A stretch of 64,000 bases of DNA from an uncultured bacterium (GTDB taxonomy: Bacteria; Bacillota; Clostridia; Oscillospirales; Oscillospiraceae), in the NCBI GenBank assembly GCA_947643715.1, contig CANRXB010000008.1, positions 1 through 64,000 on the forward strand. Reading direction: 5' to 3'. Every line of letters begins with the position of its first letter. Position 1 is the first letter of the stretch. A program made the position numbers and the translations under genes. The notes beneath the pieces are model-generated. The model did no database searches. It was not told the origin of the DNA and saw only the letters and a program-made list of their open reading frames with translations. This document shows, piece after piece, positions 18,430 through 26,915 of the stretch.

Positions 18430-20250
18430 TCAGGCCCCTCCTTCCAGCGCGGAGAGCACCAGGCCGGTGGCCACTGCGTTGCGCGGCCCCTCGGTGCCCC
18501 GGATGTTGCCCCGTCCGGCCACCACCTTGTACTGGGACAAAGCGTCGGTGACCATCTGAGGCACCTCGAAGTCCAGGGCGGAGCCGCCCACCAGCACCAC
18601 GAACCGGATGTCCCGGACGCTGCCCGTGGGGCTGACCCGGGTCAGGGCACGGATGGCGTTGGTCACGAACACCTTCTGCTTGGCCTGGCGGCGGATCAGA
18701 CGGATCTTTTCCATAGACCAGTCGCCCTCCAGGGGGAGCATCTTCCCTTCCTTCAGGATGACGACCTTCGCGAAGATATTGGGGTCCAGCGGGGTGGGGA
18801 AGAATTCCACCGTGCCGTTCTCATGGCGGATGTGGAACAGGCTCTCCACCTTGGCCAAGGGGTACTTCTTCACGTCTTCCGCCGTGTCGAAGTCGCTCAG
18901 GCCCATCTCCGACTGGATGAGGAGGGTGACCATGTTGCCCGCTCCCGCCAGATGGATGGAGTGGATGGTCCCGTCCTCGCTGATGATGGACGCGTCGGTG
19001 GAACCGGCGCCCATGTCCAGGATGGCCAGGGGCTTGTTGGTGCCCGGGGTGGTGAGGGCGCCCCGGATGGCCATGTCGGCCTCCACGCCCCCGACCTCCA
19101 CAGGCACGCCGATCTGCTCGCCGAACTGCTTGGCGATGGCCTCCATCTGGAGGCGGTCGGCCTTGACCATGGCGGCGATGCCCACGGCGTTCTCCTGGGA
19201 GAACTCGTTGGCCAGGCCGCCCTGGACCTTTTGCGGGGTGAACGTGTCCACCGCCAGCAGATCCTGGATGTGGATGTCCCGGGGGTGCTGGCCGGTGAGG
19301 TTGGCCATCACCTGGCGTACCTTCTCCAACATCCCGCCCGCGTTGGTGCCCGGTTCGCCCCGGACGTCCTCCAGGACGGGGATGGACTCCACGGCCTTCA
19401 TGATCTTTTCCGCCCCGTCGTCCACGTCCACCTTCACGGTGCGCATGGCGCCCTTCAGCTCCATGGCGCCGGCGGGGATCTTGCGCTCCTTCACGTCGCC
19501 GCTGGGGGTCTTGATGACCACCGCCGAGCGGTTGCCGATCAGGGCGCGGGCGATGGGCACCACCTGCCGGGTCTCCTCAGAGGACAGGCCGAACAGGGTG
19601 GCGATGCCGTAGGGGTTGGAGAGCACCTCCACCACGCCGCCCACCGGGGCCACCTCCACCGCCGAGCGCATCCCCAGGGGGACCTTGTCCACCAGGGCCA
19701 CCTCGTCCACGATGGGGATCTTGCGGTGCAGGCGGTTGTGGATGAGCACGCCGTCGTCCCGCTGCACGATGGCGGCGGTGACTTGCCTGGTCCCGGAGGA
19801 CCCTTGGTCGATGAGCCGCGCGGCATCCTCGAAATCCACGCTGGCGGGGATGACGGCGATATAGTCCTTGCCCCCGGGGACCTCCTCCAGCTCGGTCACC
19901 AGGACGGTCTCCCCCACGCCGACGCCCATGCCGCCTGGCGTGGAGGGATCGTGGCCGATCATGGTGGACTCTGTGATGATGGTCTCGGTGATGGTCTCCA
20001 TGGCGACGTCGCCAATGACCGGGGCCGCTTCGTTCAAGCGCACCTCGGCGAGATCCTTCACCTCCAGCCCCGCCTGCTCCAAGGCGCGGGTCAAGGAGTG
20101 GAAGATGCCGTTGATGTTCTGCCGGGTCCCCTTGATCCCTGTGGTGGGCACCGTGCCGCTGGCCAGGAACTCGAGCCTGTCCCCGTCCAGCCGTGCCAGG
20201 GCGGTTTCCGTTGTCGCGTTGCCGATGTCGATGCCTGCAACGATCTTCAT
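18430..20250 (-). CDS. pduG: Diol dehydratase reactivase large subunit PduG
   Basis: 606-residue Hsp70-like ATPase: 'KIVAGIDIGNATTETALA' is the N-terminal phosphate loop and 'LAILDMGAGSTDASIIS' the second. It drives ATP-dependent release of inactive cyanocobalamin-like cofactor from PduCDE. Full length for the family (about 610). Starts 28 bases after pduE. Confidence 0.96.
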   Translation of the reverse strand: MKIVAGIDIGNATTETALARLDGDRLEFLASGTVPTTGIKGTRQNINGIFHSLTRALEQAGLEVKDLAEVRLNEAAPVIGDVAMETITETIITESTMIGHDPSTPGGMGVGVGETVLVTELEEVPGGKDYIAVIPASVDFEDAARLIDQGSSGTRQVTAAIVQRDDGVLIHNRLHRKIPIVDEVALVDKVPLGMRSAVEVAPVGGVVEVLSNPYGIATLFGLSSEETRQVVPIARALIGNRSAVVIKTPSGDVKERKIPAGAMELKGAMRTVKVDVDDGAEKIMKAVESIPVLEDVRGEPGTNAGGMLEKVRQVMANLTGQHPRDIHIQDLLAVDTFTPQKVQGGLANEFSQENAVGIAAMVKADRLQMEAIAKQFGEQIGVPVEVGGVEADMAIRGALTTPGTNKPLAILDMGAGSTDASIISEDGTIHSIHLAGAGNMVTLLIQSEMGLSDFDTAEDVKKYPLAKVESLFHIRHENGTVEFFPTPLDPNIFAKVVILKEGKMLPLEGDWSMEKIRLIRRQAKQKVFVTNAIRALTRVSPTGSVRDIRFVVLVGGSALDFEVPQMVTDALSQYKVVAGRGNIRGTEGPRNAVATGLVLSALEGGA

Positions 20251-20278
20251 GAGCGGGGCCTCCTGACTCCTAAGGTGA

Positions 20279-20779
20279 TCAGAACTTCTTCAGCCGGTCG
20301 CGCTGCTCGTAGACCTGGGCGGCCTCGCGCACCAGGCCGGCGGCGGTCTTGGCGCCGTACTTCTGGTCCAGTTCGTTGGCGATGTCCAGCAGCTCCTGCT
20401 TGGTGGAGCGGTAGGGGCGCAGGGCGTTGTAGATCTCCAGCAGGCGGTCGTCGGGCACGGCGATCAGCTCGGCGGCGCGGCGCAGGTTGCCCGCGAAAGC
20501 CTCGCGGTTGACCGATTCCGCCACCTGGGCCTGATATTCCAGGGTCTCGGGGGAGATGCGCATGTCGTCGGCAGTGAGCTCGCCGCTGAGCACCTTCTCA
20601 TAGCTCAGGCTGCTGAACGGCTTGCCGGTGGGGGTCTTGATCTTGCCGGACTCCTTCTCGGCCAAGGGATAGTTGGCGGCGGTCATCCTGCCGCCGGGCG
20701 CGGCGGGAGCGGGAACACCTTTGCTCATGGCGTTCATGACCTGCTCCACGATCTGCTTCATCAAGAGTTCCTGATCCAT
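20279..20779 (-). CDS. pduE: Propanediol dehydratase small subunit PduE
   Basis: 166-residue small subunit of B12-dependent diol dehydratase: N-terminal helix 'MKQIVEQVMNAMSKG', which in Salmonella subunits helps target and solubilise the enzyme, then 'YPLAEKESGKIKTPTGKPF' and 'RPYRSTKQELLDIANELD'. ATG 20779 preceded by GGGAGG. The longer upstream frame overlaps pduD and is not coding. Confidence 0.95.
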   Translation of the reverse strand: MDQELLMKQIVEQVMNAMSKGVPAPAAPGGRMTAANYPLAEKESGKIKTPTGKPFSSLSYEKVLSGELTADDMRISPETLEYQAQVAESVNREAFAGNLRRAAELIAVPDDRLLEIYNALRPYRSTKQELLDIANELDQKYGAKTAAGLVREAAQVYEQRDRLKKF

Positions 20780-20793
20780 GTTCCTGCCTCCCT

Positions 20794-21459
20794 TTATTTG
20801 AACGAAACGGTGACGGCCTGAGGCTTCTTGTCCCGGTCGCAGTGCTCGGTCTCCTTGATGTGGAGCAGCGCGGCGATGGCCTGATAGGTGGGGCGGGCCA
20901 TCTGATCGTTGCGCACGGGCACCGGAGTGGGGGCCTCGCCCTTGGCGTACTTGGCGGCGTTCTTGCCGATCTGACGGAAGGTGTCCATCTCGATCAGCGG
21001 CGCCTGAGAGAACAGCTCCAGGTTGCTCAGGGGGGGCAGATCCTTCTGATGGATGACCGTGGTCCCCTTGGACTGGATGCCGATGCCGATGCCGGAGCCA
21101 GAGTACTCGGCGGCGTCGTGGGCGATGAAGGACACGTCGGAGGTGCGGAACACCCGGATCAGGCGCCACTTCATGCCCTCTTCCTCGATGCCGGCGATGA
21201 TCTCCCGCAGCACCTTGCTGTGGGGCTGGTGGATGATGGTCTCATGCTGGTACACGCCGAAGGCGGGGGCCAGGCCGATGACCACCTCGTCGGGGGCCAC
21301 GCCCTTGGCGGCCTCGCCGGTGTCGGCCAGGGACATCTCGCCCGCCTGCAGGGTGCTGACGGCGGGAGCGGCCTTGGCGGCGGGAGCGGTCGAGGCGGCG
21401 CCCATCTCCTTGAGGACCTCTTCGATCACACTGCGAAGCATATTTTCATCAAAATTCAT
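20794..21459 (-). CDS. pduD: Propanediol dehydratase medium subunit PduD
   Basis: 221 residues. N-terminal helix '[15 protein letters not shown]' is the known kind of encapsulation peptide, followed by a low-complexity Ala-rich linker and the dehydratase beta core ('[19 protein letters not shown]', '[16 protein letters not shown]'). Part of the (alpha-beta-gamma)2 adenosylcobalamin enzyme. Fifteen bases before pduE. Confidence 0.96.
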   Translation of the reverse strand: MNFDENMLRSVIEEVLKEMGAASTAPAAKAAPAVSTLQAGEMSLADTGEAAKGVAPDEVVIGLAPAFGVYQHETIIHQPHSKVLREIIAGIEEEGMKWRLIRVFRTSDVSFIAHDAAEYSGSGIGIGIQSKGTTVIHQKDLPPLSNLELFSQAPLIEMDTFRQIGKNAAKYAKGEAPTPVPVRNDQMARPTYQAIAALLHIKETEHCDRDKKPQAVTVSFK

Positions 21460-21477
21460 AGTTCGACCCTCCCTCTG

Positions 21478-23139
21478 TCAGATGTCTTCCGGGCGGATGG
21501 CGTTGGGGATGTTCTTGATCTGCTCCCAGCGCTCCTCGCTGAGCTGATAGCCGGTCATGGGACCATGATAGTCGTTGGGGGCGTTCACGCCGGAATAGAC
21601 GTGGAAGTCCTTGTCGAAGATGGAGGCGGTGTGCAGATAGTCGCCGGCCACCTTCTGTCGTAGCATGTTGTAGATGTTCTGGGCCACGTCGGGGAAGCCG
21701 GCCCGGTCCAGCGCCTTGACGAAGTCCACGCCGGTGACTTTCCGGGCCATCATGTCCTCGATGGCCTTCAGGTCCTCGTTGACGTTGCGGTCGGGCATGT
21801 CCTCGGAACCGCGGGCATAGGTGGCGGCCTCCACTTCCTCGTCGGTGATGGGGGGCAGGCCCAGCTCGCGGAACATCCCCTGGAGGGCGCGGGCGGCCTT
21901 GTTGCGGGCCTTGATCACGTCGTCCTCCTTGACGGGCTGCAGGCCGCCGTCGATCCTCATGTCGCGCTGGATGATGTTCCAGTCGTCGTAGTCGTCGGCG
22001 TCCCAGTTGGAGCCCGCGAACATGTTGTCGTAGTTGGGGGTGGCGGAGTAGCCGGAGCAGATGTAGTCGGTGCCGGAGAAGAGCTGGGGCACGCTGCGGG
22101 CCACCCGGCGCAGGTCGGAATGGGTGAAGGTCTGGTCGTTGGAGGTGGTGGACTCCAGATCCAGCAGCATGGCGATCAGGTTCTCGGCGGCGATGGCGCG
22201 GATGCCGCCGGGCACGCCCGCGGGCACGCCCACGCAGGACACGGAGCCGTTCTGGGTGCCCTGCACGCCGGCGCCCTTGGTGACGGCCAGGCAGCGGGCC
22301 TCCAGGTACAGCATGGACTTGCCCTCGGCATAGCCCATCTGGACCTCGGAGCCGGTGCCGGAGGTGAAGCGCATCTTCAGGCCGCGGCTGGCGTAGCAGC
22401 TGGCCAGGAACGCCTTGGAGTAGGGGGTGTCGTCGCCGTCCATGAACACGGGCTCGGTGCCGTAGACGGAGATGGTCTCGGCGTAGGTGGTGAAGCCGCG
22501 CATACCGAGCTGGAGCTCGGTGGCTTCTTCCAGGGCGCACTGGGTCATGATGCCGGGACGGCCCGCCTGAGCGCCCACGAACAGGGCCATGGCGTTGAAG
22601 GGGGCGTAACGGGCGATGCCCACGGTGGTCTCCATCTCGGCGAAGCCGCGCACGGCGGCCTCGGCGGCGTCGGCGGCGATCTGGACGGGATTGTCCTTCA
22701 CGTTGGTGACGTGGCACTGGTTGGCCGGCATCAGGCGGGCGCGCATCTTGGTCATGCCCATCATGATCTCCACGATGGTCAGCTTGCCCACGATCTCGGT
22801 CAGCTTGGCGGGGGTGACAGACAGCGTGATGTCCAGGATCTCGTCCCGGGAGACGTTGATGTCCACGATCTTCCGGGCGATCTCCAGGGAATCGATGGAC
22901 ATGGCCTTCTCCGCGTTGTCCAGCCGGATGGCGTGGTCGGCGATGAAGGTGTCCAGCATGTCGAAGTCGGCGCGGCGCTTGCCGTCCATCTCCACCACGC
23001 GGCCGTTCTCGATCTTGATGCTGGGCTTGGGGTCGAAGGGGCTGTTCATGGCGATCAGGCCGACCTCAGGCCACTCCTGTACGTACCCGTCCTGGTTGAC
23101 CGGGCGGGCTGCCAGAGCTTCAAAACGCTTAGATTTCAT
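21478..23139 (-). CDS. pduC: Propanediol dehydratase large subunit PduC
   Basis: 553-residue alpha subunit that holds the substrate and adenosylcobalamin in a TIM barrel. It opens 'RFEALAARPVNQDGYVQEW' and includes 'MTKMRARLMPANQCHVTN', 'GFTTYAETISVYGTE' and 'DFHVYSGVNAPNDYHGPM', all diagnostic of diol/glycerol dehydratase large subunits. Converts 1,2-propanediol to propionaldehyde or glycerol to 3-hydroxypropionaldehyde; the sequence alone does not decide which is preferred. Confidence 0.97.
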   Translation of the reverse strand: MKSKRFEALAARPVNQDGYVQEWPEVGLIAMNSPFDPKPSIKIENGRVVEMDGKRRADFDMLDTFIADHAIRLDNAEKAMSIDSLEIARKIVDINVSRDEILDITLSVTPAKLTEIVGKLTIVEIMMGMTKMRARLMPANQCHVTNVKDNPVQIAADAAEAAVRGFAEMETTVGIARYAPFNAMALFVGAQAGRPGIMTQCALEEATELQLGMRGFTTYAETISVYGTEPVFMDGDDTPYSKAFLASCYASRGLKMRFTSGTGSEVQMGYAEGKSMLYLEARCLAVTKGAGVQGTQNGSVSCVGVPAGVPGGIRAIAAENLIAMLLDLESTTSNDQTFTHSDLRRVARSVPQLFSGTDYICSGYSATPNYDNMFAGSNWDADDYDDWNIIQRDMRIDGGLQPVKEDDVIKARNKAARALQGMFRELGLPPITDEEVEAATYARGSEDMPDRNVNEDLKAIEDMMARKVTGVDFVKALDRAGFPDVAQNIYNMLRQKVAGDYLHTASIFDKDFHVYSGVNAPNDYHGPMTGYQLSEERWEQIKNIPNAIRPEDI

Positions 23140-23164
23140 AGCTTATGCTCCTTCCCGGCTGATC

Positions 23165-23959
23165 TCAAATGATGTAGGGGGTAGTGGTGGACTTGAGCTC
23201 CTCGTCGGGGGCCAGGGTCTTGAGGAGCTGGATGCCCACGTCGCGGGCGGCGATGATGGCCTGCTTCACGGCGCCGGAGTCGCCGGAGAAGAAGAAGTTG
23301 ACCTCGTTGGAATAGCTGGTGCCGCCGTTGCCGGGGGTGGCGATGGCCACCGCGTCGATGGTAGCGGCCTTGGCGGCGGTATCGGCCAGGACGATGCCGA
23401 TGCCGGCGGGGGCGCCCACGGTGATGCCGAAGCTCTTGCCGATGGGGGCGCCGAAGGCTTTGTTCAGGGCGTAGGAGGCCCGGGCGGTGTACTGGAACTC
23501 CAGATGGCCGGCGCTGTTGCCGTACACGTCGCCGAAGGTGCGCTCCAGCTCGCGCAGGGCGACCTCGACGGCCCGGCGCACGTCGGAAACGTCCTCAGCG
23601 CCGAACACGATCAGGGAGCCGTGGCCCGCGCCGCCCTCGGTGTCGCGGGGGCACTCGATCATCAGGATCTCGCTGTTGGTGGCCTTGACGGCCTCATCGG
23701 CGGCGAACACCTGAGGGCCGGCGCCGGTGCGGTCGCTGAGGATGCCGATGGCGCGGTATTTGGGATCGATCTTCAGCGCCTCGTGCACCTGATGGTCCAC
23801 GTTGGCGATGACCAGACCGATGGTGTGGCCGATGGCGGTGCCGACATACTCGGTCAGGTTGCAGGAAGGGGCGGCTTTCTCGCAGCACTGCGGGGCGGGG
23901 GCGGAGGAGCCGATCTTCTTCATGACCTCGTCCATGACCTTGCTGACCAATTCATCCAT
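23165..23959 (-). CDS. pduB: Tandem-BMC shell protein PduB
   Basis: 264 residues with two BMC domains; forms trimers with a gated pore. An N-terminal helix 'MDELVSKVMDEVMKKIGSS' matches the PduB extension that binds core enzymes to the shell. Start chosen at ATG 23959: GGAGGG lies eight bases upstream and is itself inside the five-codon longer frame starting at 23974, so the longer form is unlikely. Confidence 0.95.
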   Translation of the reverse strand: MDELVSKVMDEVMKKIGSSAPAPQCCEKAAPSCNLTEYVGTAIGHTIGLVIANVDHQVHEALKIDPKYRAIGILSDRTGAGPQVFAADEAVKATNSEILMIECPRDTEGGAGHGSLIVFGAEDVSDVRRAVEVALRELERTFGDVYGNSAGHLEFQYTARASYALNKAFGAPIGKSFGITVGAPAGIGIVLADTAAKAATIDAVAIATPGNGGTSYSNEVNFFFSGDSGAVKQAIIAARDVGIQLLKTLAPDEELKSTTTPYII

Positions 23960-24031
23960 GTGTTTTCCCTCCATATGATATCGTTATATCGTCGTTATGA
24001 TCTGGGGCGTATGCTGGGGGAGCGGTCCGCA

Positions 24032-24310
24032 TCATTCCATGTGGGGCAGGATCTTCTCCACGTCGGTGTGGGGCCTGGGGATGACATGGACGGAGACGAC
24101 CTCGCCCACCTTCTCTGCGGCCACGGAGCCGGCGTCCACGGACGCTTTCACCGCGCCCACGTCGCCGCGGACCATCACGGTGACCAGGCCGGAGCCGATC
24201 TTCTCGTACCCCACCAAAGCCACGTTGGCGGATTTCACCATAGCGTCAGCGGCCTCGATGGCGCCGACCAGGCCCTTCGTCTCGACCATGCCCAGAGCTT
24301 CCTTCTGCAT
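24032..24310 (-). CDS. pduA: Hexameric BMC shell protein PduA
   Basis: 92-residue single-BMC protein, first gene of the operon: '[20 protein letters not shown]' and '[19 protein letters not shown]' define the pore and hexamer edge. AAGGAGG stands before ATG 24310. Near-duplicate of PduJ. Confidence 0.96.
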   Translation of the reverse strand: MQKEALGMVETKGLVGAIEAADAMVKSANVALVGYEKIGSGLVTVMVRGDVGAVKASVDAGSVAAEKVGEVVSVHVIPRPHTDVEKILPHME

Positions 24311-24397
24311 AATGCTGCCTCCTTCGATTTTTTGATGGCCTGCGGCGTATCCTGCCGCCCTCGGGCAGCTTCGGCATACGCGGGCCTACCATGTTAC

Positions 24398-24403
24398 ATT
24401 ATA
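24398..24403 (-). promoter_or_regulatory. Likely promoter (-10) of the pduA-V operon
   Basis: A perfect minus-strand TATAAT about 90 bases before pduA, with TG directly in front. The -35 position is a poor match, which fits an activator-dependent promoter; the neighbouring AraC-type regulator is the obvious candidate. The gap 24311-24615 holds only this promoter, the pduA leader and the terminator below. Confidence 0.6.
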
Positions 24404-24527
24404 CAGAAGGGCGCACGTCGTTTTCTTGACCCCAGCAGGTACTTTTTTGTCCATTCTCTCTAAACGAAAAATCGGCCTGTCCGCGCAGATCCGACGTTTC
24501 CGCCAAGATCTTTTGGCGAAACGCCGC

Positions 24528-24557
24528 GCAGCCCTGCCGCGTGCGCGGCAGGGCTGC
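24528..24557 (-). terminator. Terminator after the alcohol dehydrogenase gene
   Basis: A perfect 13-base-pair stem GCAGCCCTGCCGC / GCGGCAGGGCTGC with a four-base loop. A smaller hairpin (CGCCAA...TTGGCG, 24501-24518) follows. T-run is weak. Confidence 0.7.
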
Positions 24558-24615
24558 GTCCAAAAGTCCCGATCTCGGGCGTTCTTTCGCTTTTCTTGGG
24601 CAGATCGGCGTGGAT

Positions 24616-25755
24616 TCATTCCATGATCTGAGCCAGCAGCTTCTCCACCTGGGCCGCCTCCACGGGCCTTGGATTGGTGGCGGTGGTGGCGTCGGCCAGG
24701 GCGGCGTCCACCAGCTCCCCGCGCAGCTCCTTGACTTTGGACAGGTCCACGCCCTGCTCCTTCAGGGTGGCGGGGATCTTGATCTTCCGGTTGAGCCGCT
24801 CCACCTCGCGGATGAGGTTGGTGACCCCCAGGCGCACGTTGGGAGCGGGCAGGTCCAGCACCTTGGCCATGCGCTGGTATTTCCTCGCCGCCACGCAGTA
24901 CTCGCCCTTGTGCACGGTGGTCAGGTCCGCGTTGAAAGCCAAGATCTTGGGCAGGAGGATGGCGTTGATCCGCCCGTGGGCGATGTGCAGCTTGCCGCCG
25001 ATGGCGTGGGCCATGCCGTGGTTCAGCCCAAGCCCGGCGGAGTTGAACGCCAGCCCCGCCATGCAGGAGGCGTTGTGCATCTTCTCCCGGGCCAGCAGGT
25101 CGGCGCCGTCGGCCACGGCCAGGGGCAGGAAGCGGAACACCAGGGACACCGCTTTCTCACACATGGCGTCGGAGAAATCGTTATAGCCGGTGGACACATA
25201 GGCTTCCAGGGCGTGGGTGAGCACGTCCATCCCCGCGTCGGCAGTGACCGCGGGGGGAGCGGAGACGGTGAGCTCCGGGTCCAGTATGGCCACCATGGGC
25301 CGCAGGGCCTGGCTGTTCAAGGGATACTTGACGCCCCGGGCCTTGTCGGTGATGACGGCGTAGTCCGTCACTTCCGACCCGGTGCCGCTGGTGGTGGGGA
25401 CGGCGAAGCACTCCATCTTGTCGGTGTCCACGTCCAGCGCTTGCTTGGCCACCGCGCGGATGGCCTTGGCCGCGTCGATGGTGGAGCCGCCGCCCACAGC
25501 GATCACCGCCTGGGCCTGGCAGGCGCGGAACGCCTCCACCCCCGCGGTCACCACCTCGATGGGAGGGTCGGGCACCACGCCGTCGAAAACGCTCGCCGTG
25601 CAGCGCGTGAGGTAGGAAGCCACTTTGTCCGCCACTCCGAGCTGGGCCATGAAGCGGTCCGTCACGATCAGGACCCGCTTGTCCTCCACCCTGCGAAGAC
25701 GTTCCAGGGCGCCCTCTCCGAAAAAGATCCTGGTACTGAAGCTGAATTCCTGCAT
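24616..25755 (-). CDS. Iron-containing alcohol dehydrogenase, PduQ-like
   Basis: 379-residue group III alcohol dehydrogenase: 'VIAVGGGSTIDAAKAIRAV' binds NAD, 'FAVPTTSGTGSEVTDYAVI' is the family signature, and histidines in 'THALEAYVSTGYNDF', 'LGLNHGMAHAIGG' and 'HIAHGRINA' are the metal ligands. PduQ reduces propionaldehyde to propanol and recycles NAD for PduP; location beside the pdu operon supports that role, but it is cut off from pduA by a terminator and an independent promoter. ATG 25755 follows GGAGGG. Confidence 0.88.
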   Translation of the reverse strand: MQEFSFSTRIFFGEGALERLRRVEDKRVLIVTDRFMAQLGVADKVASYLTRCTASVFDGVVPDPPIEVVTAGVEAFRACQAQAVIAVGGGSTIDAAKAIRAVAKQALDVDTDKMECFAVPTTSGTGSEVTDYAVITDKARGVKYPLNSQALRPMVAILDPELTVSAPPAVTADAGMDVLTHALEAYVSTGYNDFSDAMCEKAVSLVFRFLPLAVADGADLLAREKMHNASCMAGLAFNSAGLGLNHGMAHAIGGKLHIAHGRINAILLPKILAFNADLTTVHKGEYCVAARKYQRMAKVLDLPAPNVRLGVTNLIREVERLNRKIKIPATLKEQGVDLSKVKELRGELVDAALADATTATNPRPVEAAQVEKLLAQIME

Positions 25756-25786
25756 AATGACCCTCCATGCTCCGGAGGGCAGGGCT

Positions 25787-26875
25787 TCAATGCGGGAGCC
25801 CTCCGTCCCCCGCGAAAGCCGGCCTCCGGTCTTGTTGGTGCCGCTCCCGGTATTCCGTGGGGGTGAGCCCCACCTTCTTCTTGAACGCCTTGCCGAAATA
25901 GTTGGTCTCGCTGTAGGACAGTTCGTAGGCGATGTTGATCACCGGCATGTCCGTGTCCGTGAGCATACACTTAGCGGCGCTGATCTTGCCGTCCATCATG
26001 TAGGTGATGAAGTTCACCCCGGTGATCCGCTTGAAGAACTTGCTGAAATAGCTGGAGCTCATGCTGGCGTACTCCGCCGCCTCATCCAGACCGATGCCCT
26101 CCTTGATGTTCCGGTCCACATAGTTGAGCACCCGCTGTTCGTCGCTGACGTGATAGCCCCGGTCCTCGTCGATGGCGTCGAAGATGATGCCCCACATCTT
26201 CTCGAAGACGGAGAAGCTGTCGTGCTTGCGGCCCTGCTGGTCAAACCTGAGCCGGAAGCGTTCGATGACGGCGGACAGCTTGAGCTGGGCGGAGGGACCC
26301 AGGGGGCTGCCCAGCCGGGCCAGGCCCTCGGCGAAGGAGGCCGCGCTGAAGCGTATCACATCTATATCATCCGTTCCCTGATAGAGAGAATCAAGGTAAT
26401 CTTTTGTGGTGTTGATGCACTTTTTGTAGCAGAAGGACTGCATATGCTCGGTGGCCAGCTTCAAGTACCGCTCCCGGTGTTCCTTCTCCCACTCGCCGGC
26501 CGGCTTGGAGCCCGGCTGCATCATGACCGCCGCCGCCGCGATCAGCCAGGCGGGCCGGTAAGGCTTGAGCAGATAGTCCTGCACCCCCAGCCGCCACACG
26601 TTGGCCACGATGTCGCTGCGCCGCCCCGTGGAGGTGACCAGGATCGGCAGGTCGGGGGCCAGCTCCTTGGCGGACATGATCGTGTTGCAGTGGTCCGCGT
26701 CGAACCAGGGCACGTCCGCGATGAGCAGGCAGAACAGGCCCTGCCCCAGCAGGTCCAGGGCCTGCCGGGGGACGGTCGCCGGGACGACCTCCGTCTTTGG
26801 CAGCCCGTCGGACAGGATCTTGCGGATGTTCTCCCGCTCCAGGCGGTTCTCGTTCAAGATCAGGATGCGGCTCAT
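25787..26875 (-). CDS. AraC-type response regulator, likely activator of the pdu genes
   Basis: 362 residues: an N-terminal receiver domain (1-115) with the phospho-acceptor Asp54 in 'LLIADVPWF', Thr in 'ILVTSTGRR' and Lys in 'DYLLKPYRP', and a C-terminal AraC double helix-turn-helix (about 255-350, 'GLDEAAEYASMSSSYFSKF' and 'PVINIAYELSYSETNYFGKA'). The first acidic pocket reads NE (residues 8-9) rather than DD/DE, so metal binding may be weak. Forty bases after the sensor gene; probably co-transcribed with it and with the alcohol dehydrogenase. Confidence 0.9.
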   Translation of the reverse strand: MSRILILNENRLERENIRKILSDGLPKTEVVPATVPRQALDLLGQGLFCLLIADVPWFDADHCNTIMSAKELAPDLPILVTSTGRRSDIVANVWRLGVQDYLLKPYRPAWLIAAAAVMMQPGSKPAGEWEKEHRERYLKLATEHMQSFCYKKCINTTKDYLDSLYQGTDDIDVIRFSAASFAEGLARLGSPLGPSAQLKLSAVIERFRLRFDQQGRKHDSFSVFEKMWGIIFDAIDEDRGYHVSDEQRVLNYVDRNIKEGIGLDEAAEYASMSSSYFSKFFKRITGVNFITYMMDGKISAAKCMLTDTDMPVINIAYELSYSETNYFGKAFKKKVGLTPTEYRERHQQDRRPAFAGDGGLPH

Positions 26876-26915
26876 TTTTTTGACACGCCCCTCCCATCGT
26901 TGTGGACGCCGGCCC

